64,000 nucleotides of DNA. Source: Amycolatopsis vancoresmycina (lineage in GTDB: Bacteria; Actinomycetota; Actinomycetes; Mycobacteriales; Pseudonocardiaceae). Location of the stretch: contig NZ_JNYY01000005.1 of the NCBI RefSeq assembly GCF_000716785.1, positions 372,001 through 436,000 of the forward strand. Direction: 5' to 3'. The notes below the pieces were generated by a model. The model saw nothing but the letters and a program-made list of their open reading frames with translations. It was not told the DNA's origin and did not search any database. Positions within the stretch are counted from its first letter, which is position 1. Every line of letters starts with the position of its first letter. The translations under genes were made by a program, and so were the position numbers. Positions 54,397 to 64,000 of this stretch are shown here, piece by piece.

Positions 54397-54441
54397 CTGT
54401 CAGGTTGGGGGATGTTCGACCGGCCGCCGCTTTCCTACGCT
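54397..54441 (+). promoter_or_regulatory. RifZ-type activated promoter of the P450-rifR-rif20-rif19 operon
   Basis: The box CTGTCAGGTTGGGGGATG (54397-54414), 21 bp, then -10 TACGCT (54436-54441). The P450 ATG is 33 bp further on, with GGGGAGG before it. Confidence 0.75.
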
Positions 54442-54473
54442 CCGAACGTCCGCCACCAGGAAAGGGGAGGTCC

Positions 54474-55742
54474 ATGACCGCCACTGCCGGGCCGAAGGCC
54501 GAACCGGTCGACCTGTTGTCGCCGGAGGTCGTCGCCGACCCGTTCGGCTGGTACGCGCGGTTGCGCGAAGAACCCTTGGCCGGGCACGGGACGCTGAACC
54601 TCGGCACCATGATGGGCGGGCCGGACATGTGGCTGGCCACCCGCTACGACGACGTGCTGCAGGTGCTCACCGACCCGCGGTTCCTCACGAACCCGCCGGC
54701 GGACTCGCCGATGGCGGACATCCGCGACGGCATCTTCAAGCGGATGAACTTCCCCGAAGACCTCATCCCGTGGATGGCCAACAAGCTCAACTCCGCCGAC
54801 GGCGAGGAGCACACGCGGCTGCGCAAGCTGGTCTCGTACCTGCTGACCGCGCGCCGCGTCAACGCGCTGCGGTCCCGCGTCGAGAAGATCACCGAGGACC
54901 TGATCGACAAGATGGTCGCGCAGAGCGCCGACGGGTCGCCGGTCGACCTGGTCGAGGAGTTCTGCTTCCCGCTGCCGGTCACGGTGATCTGCGAGCTCGT
55001 CGGCATCGACGAGGAGGACCGCGCCGCCTGGCACGCCTGGGGCAACGCGATGGCGACCATGGACGCCCCCAACATCCCGCCCGCGCTGCGCAAGTGCATC
55101 GCCCTCTCGCGGGAGCTGATGGCCCGCCGTCGCGTCGAACCGAAGGACGACCTGGTCACCGCGCTCGTGCAGGCGCAGGCCGAAGACCCCTCGCGCGTCT
55201 CCGACGACGAGATCGTCGGCATCCTGTTCAGCCTGGTCACCGCCGGGCACCAGACGACGACGTACCTGATCGGCAACTCCGTGCTCTTCCTGCTCGAACA
55301 CCCCGAGCAGCTGGCGCGGCTGAAGGCCGACCCGTCGCTGTGGGCGCAGGCGGTGCGCGAGCTGCAGCGGCTGGGGCCGCTGCAGTTCACGCAGGTGCGG
55401 TTCCCGTCGGAGGACATCGAGCTGGGCGGCGTCACGATCCCGCGGGGCGCGCCGGTGGCGCCGCTGCTGCTGGCGGCCAACACCGACCCGCGCAAGTTCC
55501 CGGAGCCGGACAAGCTGATCGTCGACCGGCTGACCGTCGCCAACGAGATGCACCTGTCCTTCGGCAAGGGCATCCACCGCTGCCTGGGCCAGCACCTGGC
55601 CTACCAGGAAGCGGAGGTGGCGCTGCACGCGCTGTTCACCCGGTTCCCGAACCTGTCGCTGGCCGTGCCGCGGGACGAGCTCCCGTGGATCCTGCGGCCC
55701 GCGTTCACCCGGACCAAGACCCTCCCCCTGAACCTCGCCTGA
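54474..55742 (+). CDS. Second cytochrome P450 of the ansamycin cluster
   Basis: The product is 422 aa from ATG 54474 (MTATAGPKAEPVDLLSPEVV), with AAAGGGGAGGTCC before it. ExxR (RELQRLG) and the heme loop FGKGIHRCLGQHLAYQE are intact. The I-helix reads AGHQTT, with Gln where most P450s have Asp or Glu before the Thr, which may alter proton delivery. By position relative to rif15A it could correspond to rif13, but rif16 cannot be excluded. It heads an operon with rifR, 16 bp downstream. Confidence 0.75.
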   Translation: MTATAGPKAEPVDLLSPEVVADPFGWYARLREEPLAGHGTLNLGTMMGGPDMWLATRYDDVLQVLTDPRFLTNPPADSPMADIRDGIFKRMNFPEDLIPWMANKLNSADGEEHTRLRKLVSYLLTARRVNALRSRVEKITEDLIDKMVAQSADGSPVDLVEEFCFPLPVTVICELVGIDEEDRAAWHAWGNAMATMDAPNIPPALRKCIALSRELMARRRVEPKDDLVTALVQAQAEDPSRVSDDEIVGILFSLVTAGHQTTTYLIGNSVLFLLEHPEQLARLKADPSLWAQAVRELQRLGPLQFTQVRFPSEDIELGGVTIPRGAPVAPLLLAANTDPRKFPEPDKLIVDRLTVANEMHLSFGKGIHRCLGQHLAYQEAEVALHALFTRFPNLSLAVPRDELPWILRPAFTRTKTLPLNLA

Positions 55743-55758
55743 CCGCGAAAGGCCGCTC

Positions 55759-56523
55759 GTGCTCCGACCAGACGCCGAGAAGTGGTTGCGCCGTTTCGAG
55801 CGGGCCCCGGATGCCCGGGTCCGCCTGGTGTGCCTGCCGCACGCCGGCGGCTCGGCCAGCTTCTTCTTCCCGCTGGCCAAGGCCCTCGCGCCCGCGGTGG
55901 AGGTGCTGGCGGTCCAGTACCCGGGGCGCCAGGACCGGCGCCACGAACCGCCCGTCGACAGCATCGGCGGGCTGGCGGAGCGGATCCTCGCCGTGCTGCG
56001 CCCGTTCGACGACCGGCCGCTGGCGCTGTTCGGGCACAGCATGGGCGCGCTCATCGGCTACGAAATCGCCCTGCGGATGTCCGATGCCGGGCTGCCTGCG
56101 CCGGTGCACCTTTTCGCGTCCGGCCGCCGGGCCCCGTCGCGCTACCGCGACGACGACCTTCGCGGGGTGTCGGACGAGCGGCTCGTGGCCGAGCTGCGGA
56201 AGCTGGGCGGTTCCGACGCGGCCATGCTGGCCGACCCCGAGCTGCTGGCGATGATCCTGCCCGCCATCCGCAGCGACTACCGGGCGGTGGAGAAGTACCG
56301 GAACGAGCCGGGACGGCGGCTGGCCTGCCCGGTCACGGCGTTCACCGGCGACCGCGATCCGCGGGTGTCCGTCGACGAGGCCCGCGCCTGGGCGGAGCAC
56401 ACGACCGGGCCCGCCGACCTGCACGTCCTGCCGGGCGGCCACTTCTTCCTCGTCGACCAGGCCGCCCCGATGATCGCGACGATGACCGAAAAACTGGCCG
56501 GCGCCGCACTGAGCCGGCCGTGA
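55759..56523 (+). CDS. rifR: Type II thioesterase RifR
   Basis: The product is 254 aa from GTG 55759. The alpha/beta-hydrolase triad is visible: GHSMG (Ser94), GDRDPRVS (Asp) and GGHFFL (His). Type II thioesterases clear aberrant acyl groups from PKS carrier domains; RifR does this for the rifamycin PKS and loading module. Its stop overlaps the next GTG (GTGA). Confidence 0.85.
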   Translation: MLRPDAEKWLRRFERAPDARVRLVCLPHAGGSASFFFPLAKALAPAVEVLAVQYPGRQDRRHEPPVDSIGGLAERILAVLRPFDDRPLALFGHSMGALIGYEIALRMSDAGLPAPVHLFASGRRAPSRYRDDDLRGVSDERLVAELRKLGGSDAAMLADPELLAMILPAIRSDYRAVEKYRNEPGRRLACPVTAFTGDRDPRVSVDEARAWAEHTTGPADLHVLPGGHFFLVDQAAPMIATMTEKLAGAALSRP

Positions 56524-57746
56524 CCGCTCTGGAGGAACCCGTGACGCGAGCTGGTGTCCGGCGGGCGTTGGCGCCCAGCGAACGGATCCACGCCGTCAAG
56601 GAGGCGTACATCGGTTACACCGTGCGCGCGACCGGCCGGCTGGACCCCGAAGCGCTGACCACCGCGTTCGAAGCGGTGTACCGCGCCTACCCGCACCTCG
56701 CGGCCCGGGTGGAAGCCGGCGAAGACGGCGTCGTGCTCACCGAGTCGGACTCGCGGCCGGAGATCCGGTTCGCCGACGGCGATCCCGGCCGGCCGCTGGA
56801 CGGGCTGGATCTCGACCAGAGCCGGGCGTTGAGCGCGCTCAACGTCGTCCGCGACGGCGACGAAGCCAGTGTCTGCCTGGCGCTTCAGCACAGCGTCGGG
56901 GACGCGCACCACGCCACCGCGATCCTCTCGACACTCTGGTCGTGCTACACCGACATCGTCGAAGGCGTGTCCTTCGACCTGCCCCGGCAGCCGTACCCGC
57001 GGTCGCTGGAGGACCTGCTGGCCGAGCGGGGCATCCACGCCGACGGTCCCCCGCCCGCCGGGCCGCCGCCGGCGGTGTCCCCCGCGGACCCGGTCGTCCG
57101 GCACGTCGTCCAGCACCGCCTGAGCGAGGCCGAAACGGCGGCGCTGGCCGACCTCGGCCACCGCGAAAAGGTGACGATCAACGGTCTGGTGTCCGGCGCG
57201 ATCCTGCTCGCCGAGGCCGAACTCCGGGACATGCCGCTGACCGACCTGGTCTACCGGTACTCGGTGAACCTCCGCAGCCGGCTGACGCCCCCGGTCGGCG
57301 CGACCGAGGGCACGAACGTGCTCGGCGGGGTCGGGTTCAAGGTGTCCGACGGGATGGCGCCCGACGCCGTGGTGATCGGCCGCGCGATCGGCGACCAGCT
57401 GCGGGCCGGGCTGGCCGACGGGTCCGTGCAGCGCAGCATCCTGGACATGTTCTCGCGGCCGGCCGCCGCGAAGCCGTGGGACCCGAAGCTCGCGCTCGCC
57501 GTGGTCAGCATCATGAACTGGGGGGTGGCGCCGCCGATGCGCACCCCGGCCGGCCTGCGGCTGACCAACCTGCACTCCGCGTCCCGGATGCGCGAGACCC
57601 TCGCCCTCGGCGGCTACGTCATGAGCACGTTCGGCGGCCGGGTCGGGATCGACCTGGTGTGGCCCGAGGGCGATCCGTCGCTGCCGGACCGCGTCGCCTG
57701 CGTCCGCGAGCGGGTGAACCACGTGCTCCGGAACGAGCTCCCGTGA
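56520..57746 (+). CDS. rif20: PapA5-like acyltransferase (Rif20-like)
   Basis: The product is 408 aa from GTG 56520. It has a condensation-fold acyltransferase layout with the catalytic motif QHSVGDAHH (His124, Asp128); the first His of the usual HHxxxD is Gln123. The NLRSRL segment near residue 250 is typical of PapA5-type enzymes. In rifamycin producers Rif20 acetylates the C-25 hydroxyl. Here it could act the same way, or it could attach the 2,2-dimethylsuccinyl group proposed for the neighbouring mutase operon. Overlaps both neighbours by GTGA. Confidence 0.7.
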   Translation: MTALEEPVTRAGVRRALAPSERIHAVKEAYIGYTVRATGRLDPEALTTAFEAVYRAYPHLAARVEAGEDGVVLTESDSRPEIRFADGDPGRPLDGLDLDQSRALSALNVVRDGDEASVCLALQHSVGDAHHATAILSTLWSCYTDIVEGVSFDLPRQPYPRSLEDLLAERGIHADGPPPAGPPPAVSPADPVVRHVVQHRLSEAETAALADLGHREKVTINGLVSGAILLAEAELRDMPLTDLVYRYSVNLRSRLTPPVGATEGTNVLGGVGFKVSDGMAPDAVVIGRAIGDQLRAGLADGSVQRSILDMFSRPAAAKPWDPKLALAVVSIMNWGVAPPMRTPAGLRLTNLHSASRMRETLALGGYVMSTFGGRVGIDLVWPEGDPSLPDRVACVRERVNHVLRNELP

Positions 57747-59197
57747 CGGACGCGGACGTCGTCATCGTCGGCAACGGCCCGATCGGCGCGACCCTGTCGG
57801 TGCTGCTGGCGCAGCGCGGCCGCCGGGTGACGGTGCTCGAACGCCGTCCGCGGCCGTACAAGCTGCCCCGGGCGACCAGCTTCGACGGCGAAACCGCCCG
57901 GCTGCTGGCCGCCACCGGCATCGGCGGCGACCTCGGCGCGATCACCGCGCCGGCCAACGGCTACCAGTGGCAGACCGCCGACGGCCGGACGCTGCTGGAC
58001 ATCGCCTTCTCGACCACCGGCCGGTACGGCTGGCCGGACGCGAACACGATGCACCAGCCCGCCCTCGAGGAGCTGCTCGCGGCCCGGGCGAAGGCCCTCC
58101 CCGGGATCACGGTCCTGCGCGGGCACGAGGTGGTGGCCATCGCCGACGGCGAATCGCACGTCGAGGTGACCGCCGTCGACGAGGACGAGGTACCGCGGAC
58201 GATCTCGGCCCGGTGGGTGGTGGGTTGCGACGGCGCCAACAGCTTCGTCCGCGAGCACCTCGACGTGCCGGTGACCGACCTGGGCTTCTCGTACGAATGG
58301 CTGCTTTGCGATGTCCGGCTGAACGAGCCGCGCGAGTTCGTGCCGACGAACGTCCAGATCTGCGACCCGGCCCGGCCGACGACGCTCGTCGGCAGCGGAC
58401 CGGGCCGCCGTCGCTGGGAGTTCATGCGGCTGCCCGGAGAAAGCGCGGCGGAGCTGAACAAGGACGAGACGGCGTGGCGGCTGATGGCGCCGTTCGGCGT
58501 CACCCCGGAAACGGCGACGCTGCTGCGCAGCACGACGTACATCTTCCAGGCGCGGTGGGCCGACCGGTGGCGGGTGGGGCACGTCCTGCTCGCCGGCGAC
58601 GCGGCGCACCTGATGCCGCCGTTCGCGGGCCAGGGCATGTGCTCCGGCATCCGCGACGTCACGAACCTGGCGTGGAAGCTGGACCTGGTGCTCGGCGGCC
58701 TGGCCGATGAGTCCATTGTGGACTCGTATGGCGAGGAACGCCGGGAGGCGGCGAAGGAAGCGATCCTGGCGTCGGTCCAGCTGGGCCGGGTGATCTGCGT
58801 GACGGACCCGGCGGCGGCCGCCGAGCGGGACGAAACGGTGCTGGCGAACCGCCGCGGGAAGCCGGCGGGCCGTCCCGAACCGGCTTCGCCGCTGACGGGC
58901 GGGCTGCTGCACGAAAGCCCGGGAGCGGGGGTGGTGGTGCCGCACGGGCCGGGCGTCGGACCGGGTTTCGTGCTGATCACCACCGAGGAGCACGACTCGT
59001 CGTTCCTCGCCTCGCTCGGTACCCAGGTAGTGCAGCCTGACGACGTGCTCCGGCCGTTCTTGGCGCGGTACGGGGCGACTTCGGTGCTGGTGCGGCCGGA
59101 CTACCACGTTTTCGGGACCGCGAGCGGGCCGCAGGGGCTCGAGGACCTGGTGAACGAGCTTCGGAACCTGCTGCAGGCCCCGGTTCCCGCGCGTTAG
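57743..59197 (+). CDS. rif19: FAD-dependent aromatic hydroxylase (Rif19-like)
   Basis: The product is 484 aa from GTG 57743. The Rossmann motif GNGPIG (from residue 10), the VVGCDGANS (DG) motif and LAGDAAHLMPPFAGQGM (GD) define a class A flavin hydroxylase of the 3-(3-hydroxyphenyl)propionate hydroxylase type. Such an enzyme is thought to oxidise the chromophore during naphthalene ring formation. It is the last gene of the operon and its stop overlaps the convergent CoA-transferase stop by 4 bp. Confidence 0.75.
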   Translation: MTDADVVIVGNGPIGATLSVLLAQRGRRVTVLERRPRPYKLPRATSFDGETARLLAATGIGGDLGAITAPANGYQWQTADGRTLLDIAFSTTGRYGWPDANTMHQPALEELLAARAKALPGITVLRGHEVVAIADGESHVEVTAVDEDEVPRTISARWVVGCDGANSFVREHLDVPVTDLGFSYEWLLCDVRLNEPREFVPTNVQICDPARPTTLVGSGPGRRRWEFMRLPGESAAELNKDETAWRLMAPFGVTPETATLLRSTTYIFQARWADRWRVGHVLLAGDAAHLMPPFAGQGMCSGIRDVTNLAWKLDLVLGGLADESIVDSYGEERREAAKEAILASVQLGRVICVTDPAAAAERDETVLANRRGKPAGRPEPASPLTGGLLHESPGAGVVVPHGPGVGPGFVLITTEEHDSSFLASLGTQVVQPDDVLRPFLARYGATSVLVRPDYHVFGTASGPQGLEDLVNELRNLLQAPVPAR

Positions 59198-60228
59198 GCG
59201 TATTCGCCGAGCCGGGGTGGCGGCCGGTGCTCCGGCTCGTACCCGGCGATCCGGACCGGGCTGCCGACCAGCCGGAAGTCCCCCGCGTGCACGATCGCCT
59301 CCGGGGTCGCGGCCAGCGCCTCGGGCAGCGTCCGCACCGCCGACGCCGGGACGCCGAGCGGACGCAGCCGGGCTTCCCACGATTTCGCCGTGTCGGTCGC
59401 GAGGACGCCGGACACCACTTCCAGGACCTCGTCCCGCCGGGCGACGCGCTCGGCCATCGTCTCGAAGCCGTCGATGCCCGCCTCCGCGGCGAACGACTTC
59501 CAGAACCCGTCGTGCGTGACGAACAGCGCCAGGTGGCCCTCGGCCGTGGCGAAGAGCTGGGCGGGCACGTAGAACGAGTGCGCGCCGGACGGCAGGCGGC
59601 GCGGCTCGGTGCCCTCGTTGAGGTAGGCCGAGGCGCGGTAGTTGAGCTGGGACAGCATGACGTCCCGCAGCGTCACCTCGACCTGGCCGCCGCGGCCGGA
59701 CACGATCTGGGCGAGCAGGCCGAGCGCGGCGGCCAGCCCGGCGGAGTTGTCGGCCGCCGAATAGCCCGGCAGGGTCGGCGGCCCGGCGGGGTCGCCGGTG
59801 AGCGCGGCGACCCCGGTCGCCGCCTGGACCACGTAGTCGAAGGCGGGCTCGTCGCCGGCGTCCAGGCCGTAGCCGGTGATCGCGACGCAGACGATCCGCT
59901 CGTTCCACCGCCGCAGCGACTCGTAGGTGAGGCCGAGCCGGTGGATCACCGACGGCTTCAGGTTGACCAGCAGGGCGTGCGACCCGGCGACCAGCTCGCC
60001 GAGGCGACGGCGGCCGTCCGCGGTGGTGAGGTCGAGGCAGAGGCTGCGCTTGTTCCGGTTGATGCTGGCGAAGTAGGCGTCGCTCACCTGCCGCGACAGG
60101 TCCCCGGACGGCGGCTCGATCTTGATGACCTCGGCGCCCAGGTCGGCGAGGAGCATCGTGGCGTACGGGCCCGCGAGGATGTGCCCGGCTTCGAGCACGC
60201 GGATGCCCGCGAGCGGGCCGCCGGTCAC
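59194..60228 (-). CDS. CaiB/BaiF family (class III) CoA-transferase
   Basis: The product is 344 aa. The N-terminal GIRVLEAGHILAGPYATMLL and GAEVIKIEPPSGD are diagnostic. The catalytic Asp is Asp160 (YSAADNSAG). The protein is shorter than most family members (about 390-430 aa) but has both ends. It moves CoA between carboxylic acids. It is coupled by ATGA to the B12-binding mutase subunit, so it should act on the mutase substrate or product. I infer loading of 3-methylglutarate or handling of 2,2-dimethylsuccinate. Confidence 0.8.
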   Translation of the reverse strand: MTGGPLAGIRVLEAGHILAGPYATMLLADLGAEVIKIEPPSGDLSRQVSDAYFASINRNKRSLCLDLTTADGRRRLGELVAGSHALLVNLKPSVIHRLGLTYESLRRWNERIVCVAITGYGLDAGDEPAFDYVVQAATGVAALTGDPAGPPTLPGYSAADNSAGLAAALGLLAQIVSGRGGQVEVTLRDVMLSQLNYRASAYLNEGTEPRRLPSGAHSFYVPAQLFATAEGHLALFVTHDGFWKSFAAEAGIDGFETMAERVARRDEVLEVVSGVLATDTAKSWEARLRPLGVPASAVRTLPEALAATPEAIVHAGDFRLVGSPVRIAGYEPEHRPPPRLGEYA

Positions 60229-60619
60229 CGCGGGCTCGCCGTCAGCTTGCCGATCTCGGCCACCAGCACGTCCAGCGCCGTCCCGGTCGGGAAGACCGCG
60301 GCCGCGCCCGCCGCCTCCAGTTTGGGCACGTCCGACGGCGGGATCGTGCCGCCGACGATCACCGCGATGTCCCCGGCGCCGGCGGCCCGCAGCGCGTCGA
60401 CCGTGCGGGTGGTCAGGGACAGGTGCGCGCCGGAGAGGATGCTCAAGCCCACCACGGCGACGTCCTCCTGCAGCGCCATCGTCACGATCTCCTCGATCCG
60501 CTTGCGGATCCCGGTGAAGATCACCTCGAACCCGGCGTCCCGCAGCGTGCGGGCGACGATCTTCGCGCCGCGGTCGTGGCCGTCCAGGCCTGGCTTGGCG
60601 ATCAGCACCCGGGCCGGCA

Positions 60620-60620
<1 letters not shown>
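60225..60620 (-). CDS. Acyl-CoA mutase small (B12-binding) subunit
   Basis: The product is 131 aa from ATG 60620. The cobalamin motif DxHxxG is present (Asp13, His15, Gly18 in GLDGHDRG), with the SxL (SILSGAHL) and GG (VGGTIP) elements. It corresponds to the C-terminal domain of methylmalonyl-CoA mutase on a separate chain. Overlaps both neighbours by ATGA, so the three genes form one coupled operon. Confidence 0.9.
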
Positions 60621-62197
<1,577 letters not shown>

Positions 62198-62205
62198 CGA
62201 TCACC

Positions 62206-62250
62206 ACGCTAGGGAAAACGGACCGGCAGCCCCATACCAATCGTTGGTAG
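62206..62250 (-). promoter_or_regulatory. RifZ-type activated promoter of the mutase operon
   Basis: On the minus strand the box CTACCAACGATTGGTATG (62233-62250), 21 bp, then -10 TAGCGT (62206-62211). One half-site base differs from CTACC-N8-GGATG. Transcription would begin at about 62199, practically at the ATG 62197, suggesting a leaderless mRNA. Confidence 0.7.
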
Positions 62251-62266
62251 TTCCGGCTGAACGCCG

Positions 62267-64000
62267 TCAGGCTTCGGACGCCGCCGGGCTCGCCGTGAAC
62301 TGCGCCGCGTGCAACCGCGCATACGCCCCGCCCGCCTCGATCAGCTCCGCGTGGCTGCCCTGCTCCACGATGCTGCCCGCCTCCATCACCAGGATGACGT
62401 CCGCGTCGCGGATCGTGGACAGGCGGTGGGCGATCACGAAGCTCGTCCGGCCCTCGCGCAACGCCGCCAGGCCCTGCTGGACCAGCATCTCCGTGCGGGT
62501 GTCCACCGCGCTCGTCGCCTCGTCGAGCACCAGGATCGCCGGCTCGACCAGGAACGCGCGGGCGATCGTGATCAGCTGGCGCTCCCCCGCCGACAGGCCG
62601 TCGGCCTCCGAGTCGAGGACCGTGTCGTAGCCCTCGGGCAACGTCCGGATCAGGTGGTCCGCGTGCACCGCCGTCGCCGCCGCCACGACTTCCTCGCGGG
62701 TGGCGGCCGGGCGGCCGTAGGCGATGTTGTCGGCGATCGTGCCGCCGTAGAGCCAGGTGTCCTGCAGCACCATGCCGATCCGGCGGCGGAGGTCGTCGCG
62801 GGTCATGTCGGTGATGTCCACTCCGTCGACCGCGATCGTGCCCGCGTCCGTGTCGTAGAACCGCAGCAGCAGGTTGACCAGCGTCGTCTTGCCCGCTCCG
62901 GTGGGCCCGACGATCGCCACCGTCTGTCCTGGTTGGACGGTCAGGGACAGGTCGTCGATCAGCGGGCGGTCCGGGACGTAGCGGAACGAGACGTCGGTGA
63001 ACACGACCCGGCCGGTGATGGTGGCCGGCCGCTGGGGGTGCTCCGGGTCGGGCCGCTGGGGGTCGGCGTCGTGCAGCTCGAACACGCGCTCGGCCGAGGC
63101 GAGCGCCGACTGGATCGGGCCGATCAGCGACGCGATCAGCGAGATCGGCTGGTTGAACCGCAGGACGTACTGGATGAACGCCTGCAGCGAGCCGATCGTC
63201 AGCGCCCCGCCCGCGACGCGCACCCCGCCGACCACCGCGATCAGCACGAACCCGACGTTGCCGAGGAAGGTCAGTGCCGGCGCGACCAGCCCGGCGCGGA
63301 ACTGCGCCCCGGCAGCCGCCGTGCGCACGTCGTCGTTGTACGCGGTGAACTTCTCCCGCGCCTGTCCCCAGCGCCCGAACGCGGTGACCAGGTCGTGCCC
63401 GGTGTAGACGTCCTCCAGGTGGCCGCCGAGGGCGCCGGTGGCCTTCCACTGCTGCGCGAACTGCGGTTTGGCGCGGCGGGCGAGCGCCTTGGCGGCCCAC
63501 ACCGTCACCGGGAGCACGACCAGCGCGACCACGGTCAGCAGCAGCGAGATGCGGAGCATCATCACCAGCGACCCGATGAACAGGAACACCGACGTCAGCA
63601 GCAGGCTGGCCGTCTGCTGCACCGACTGCGACACGTTGTCGATGTCGTTCGTGGTGCGGGACAGCAGGTCGCCGCGGGACTGCGTGTCGAAATAGGACAG
63701 CGGCAGCCGCGACAGCGTCACGTTGGTGCGTTCGCGCAGCCGGAACGCCATCCGCTGCACGACGGTCGCGGTCAGCCGGCCCTGGGCGACGGTGCTCGTC
63801 CCGGACAGCACGGCCAGCACGGCGGCCCACAGCAGGAACCGGTTGACCGCGGCGAAATCGACGCCGCCGCCACGGATGCCGTCCACGATGGCGTCGGTGG
63901 CGTCGCCGAGCAGGGACGGGATGATCACCAGGGTGGCGTTGCTGACGATGGCCAGCAGGGCCATGGCGCTGATCCGCGCCCAGTCCGGGCGCATCGTGCC
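62267..64000 (-). CDS. ABC exporter half-transporter (5' end outside window)
   Basis: About 578 codons are present and the frame is open at base 64000; the ATG at 63994 is probably internal, since the expected first cytoplasmic segment is missing. A six-helix membrane domain is followed by the nucleotide-binding domain: Walker A GPTGAGKTTL, signature LSAGERQ, Walker B ILVLDEATSAVD and H-loop IAHRLS. The form is a fused exporter half, probably pairing with a second half upstream. Export of the ansamycin is a reasonable guess from context. Confidence 0.85.
   Translation of the reverse strand, partial: GTMRPDWARISAMALLAIVSNATLVIIPSLLGDATDAIVDGIRGGGVDFAAVNRFLLWAAVLAVLSGTSTVAQGRLTATVVQRMAFRLRERTNVTLSRLPLSYFDTQSRGDLLSRTTNDIDNVSQSVQQTASLLLTSVFLFIGSLVMMLRISLLLTVVALVVLPVTVWAAKALARRAKPQFAQQWKATGALGGHLEDVYTGHDLVTAFGRWGQAREKFTAYNDDVRTAAAGAQFRAGLVAPALTFLGNVGFVLIAVVGGVRVAGGALTIGSLQAFIQYVLRFNQPISLIASLIGPIQSALASAERVFELHDADPQRPDPEHPQRPATITGRVVFTDVSFRYVPDRPLIDDLSLTVQPGQTVAIVGPTGAGKTTLVNLLLRFYDTDAGTIAVDGVDITDMTRDDLRRRIGMVLQDTWLYGGTIADNIAYGRPAATREEVVAAATAVHADHLIRTLPEGYDTVLDSEADGLSAGERQLITIARAFLVEPAILVLDEATSAVDTRTEMLVQQGLAALREGRTSFVIAHRLSTIRDADVILVMEAGSIVEQGSHAELIEAGGAYARLHAAQFTASPAASEA

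Overview
The window is high-GC actinobacterial DNA that I read as an Amycolatopsis (Pseudonocardiaceae). It joins the ribosomal protein and RNA polymerase region to one end of a rifamycin-type ansamycin gene cluster. The evidence is a set of late rifamycin genes (rifJ, rif15A/B, rifR, rif19- and rif20-like genes, two P450s, and a RifZ-type LuxR regulator) lying directly beside an rpoB whose rifampicin-binding region is substituted at classical resistance positions. Assignments rest on motifs and remembered family features; no search was run.

Layout. 1-3243: part of a type VII secretion (ESX) locus, with eccB running off the left edge, eccE, and an associated gene. 3254-8503: truA, rplQ, rpoA, rpsD, rpsK, a small unknown gene, rpsM, rpmJ and infA, all on the minus strand. 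8504-13038: map, adk, secY, an inserted Pro-rich membrane protein, then rplO. 12592-22229: the spc and S10 ribosomal operons. 22624-26955: tuf, fusA, rpsG, rpsL. 26956-27672: an intergenic region with palindromic repeats. 27673-30900: a small operon of likely type VII substrates (YbaB-like, EspC-like, a large WXG protein) and membrane proteins. 30959-35050: two small secreted proteins, a membrane protein and a secreted selenium-binding-protein-like beta-propeller. 35348-40413: a zinc-ribbon protein, MFS exporter, Lrp regulator, VanX-like dipeptidase and a sortase-anchored surface protein. 40573-48081: rpoC and rpoB. 48872-64000: the ansamycin cluster end, consisting of rifZ, rifJ, P450, rif15B/15A, P450-rifR-rif20-rif19, a convergent CoA-transferase/B12-mutase operon, and an ABC exporter cut by the right edge.

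How the genes work together. RifJ acts in AHBA starter supply, RifR edits the PKS, Rif19- and Rif20-like enzymes tailor the macrolactam, and Rif15 plus a P450 build the C-4 glycolate. Four divergent or opposed promoters in this end of the cluster share one exact architecture: an 18-bp RifZ-type box, 21 bp, then a TANNNT -10. One of these drives a mutase / B12-binding / CaiB-type CoA-transferase operon that the classical rifamycin pathway does not need. The mutase keeps the residues that hold a carboxylated acyl-CoA but has Ala in place of the active-site Tyr243 of methylmalonyl-CoA mutase. I propose that it makes 2,2-dimethylsuccinyl-CoA from 3-methylglutaryl-CoA, the acid that decorates C-20 of kanglemycins. 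That would make this a kanglemycin-type producer rather than a rifamycin B producer. RpoB carries N, D and Q at the positions equivalent to E. coli 531, 522 and 516, giving target-based self-resistance next to the cluster.
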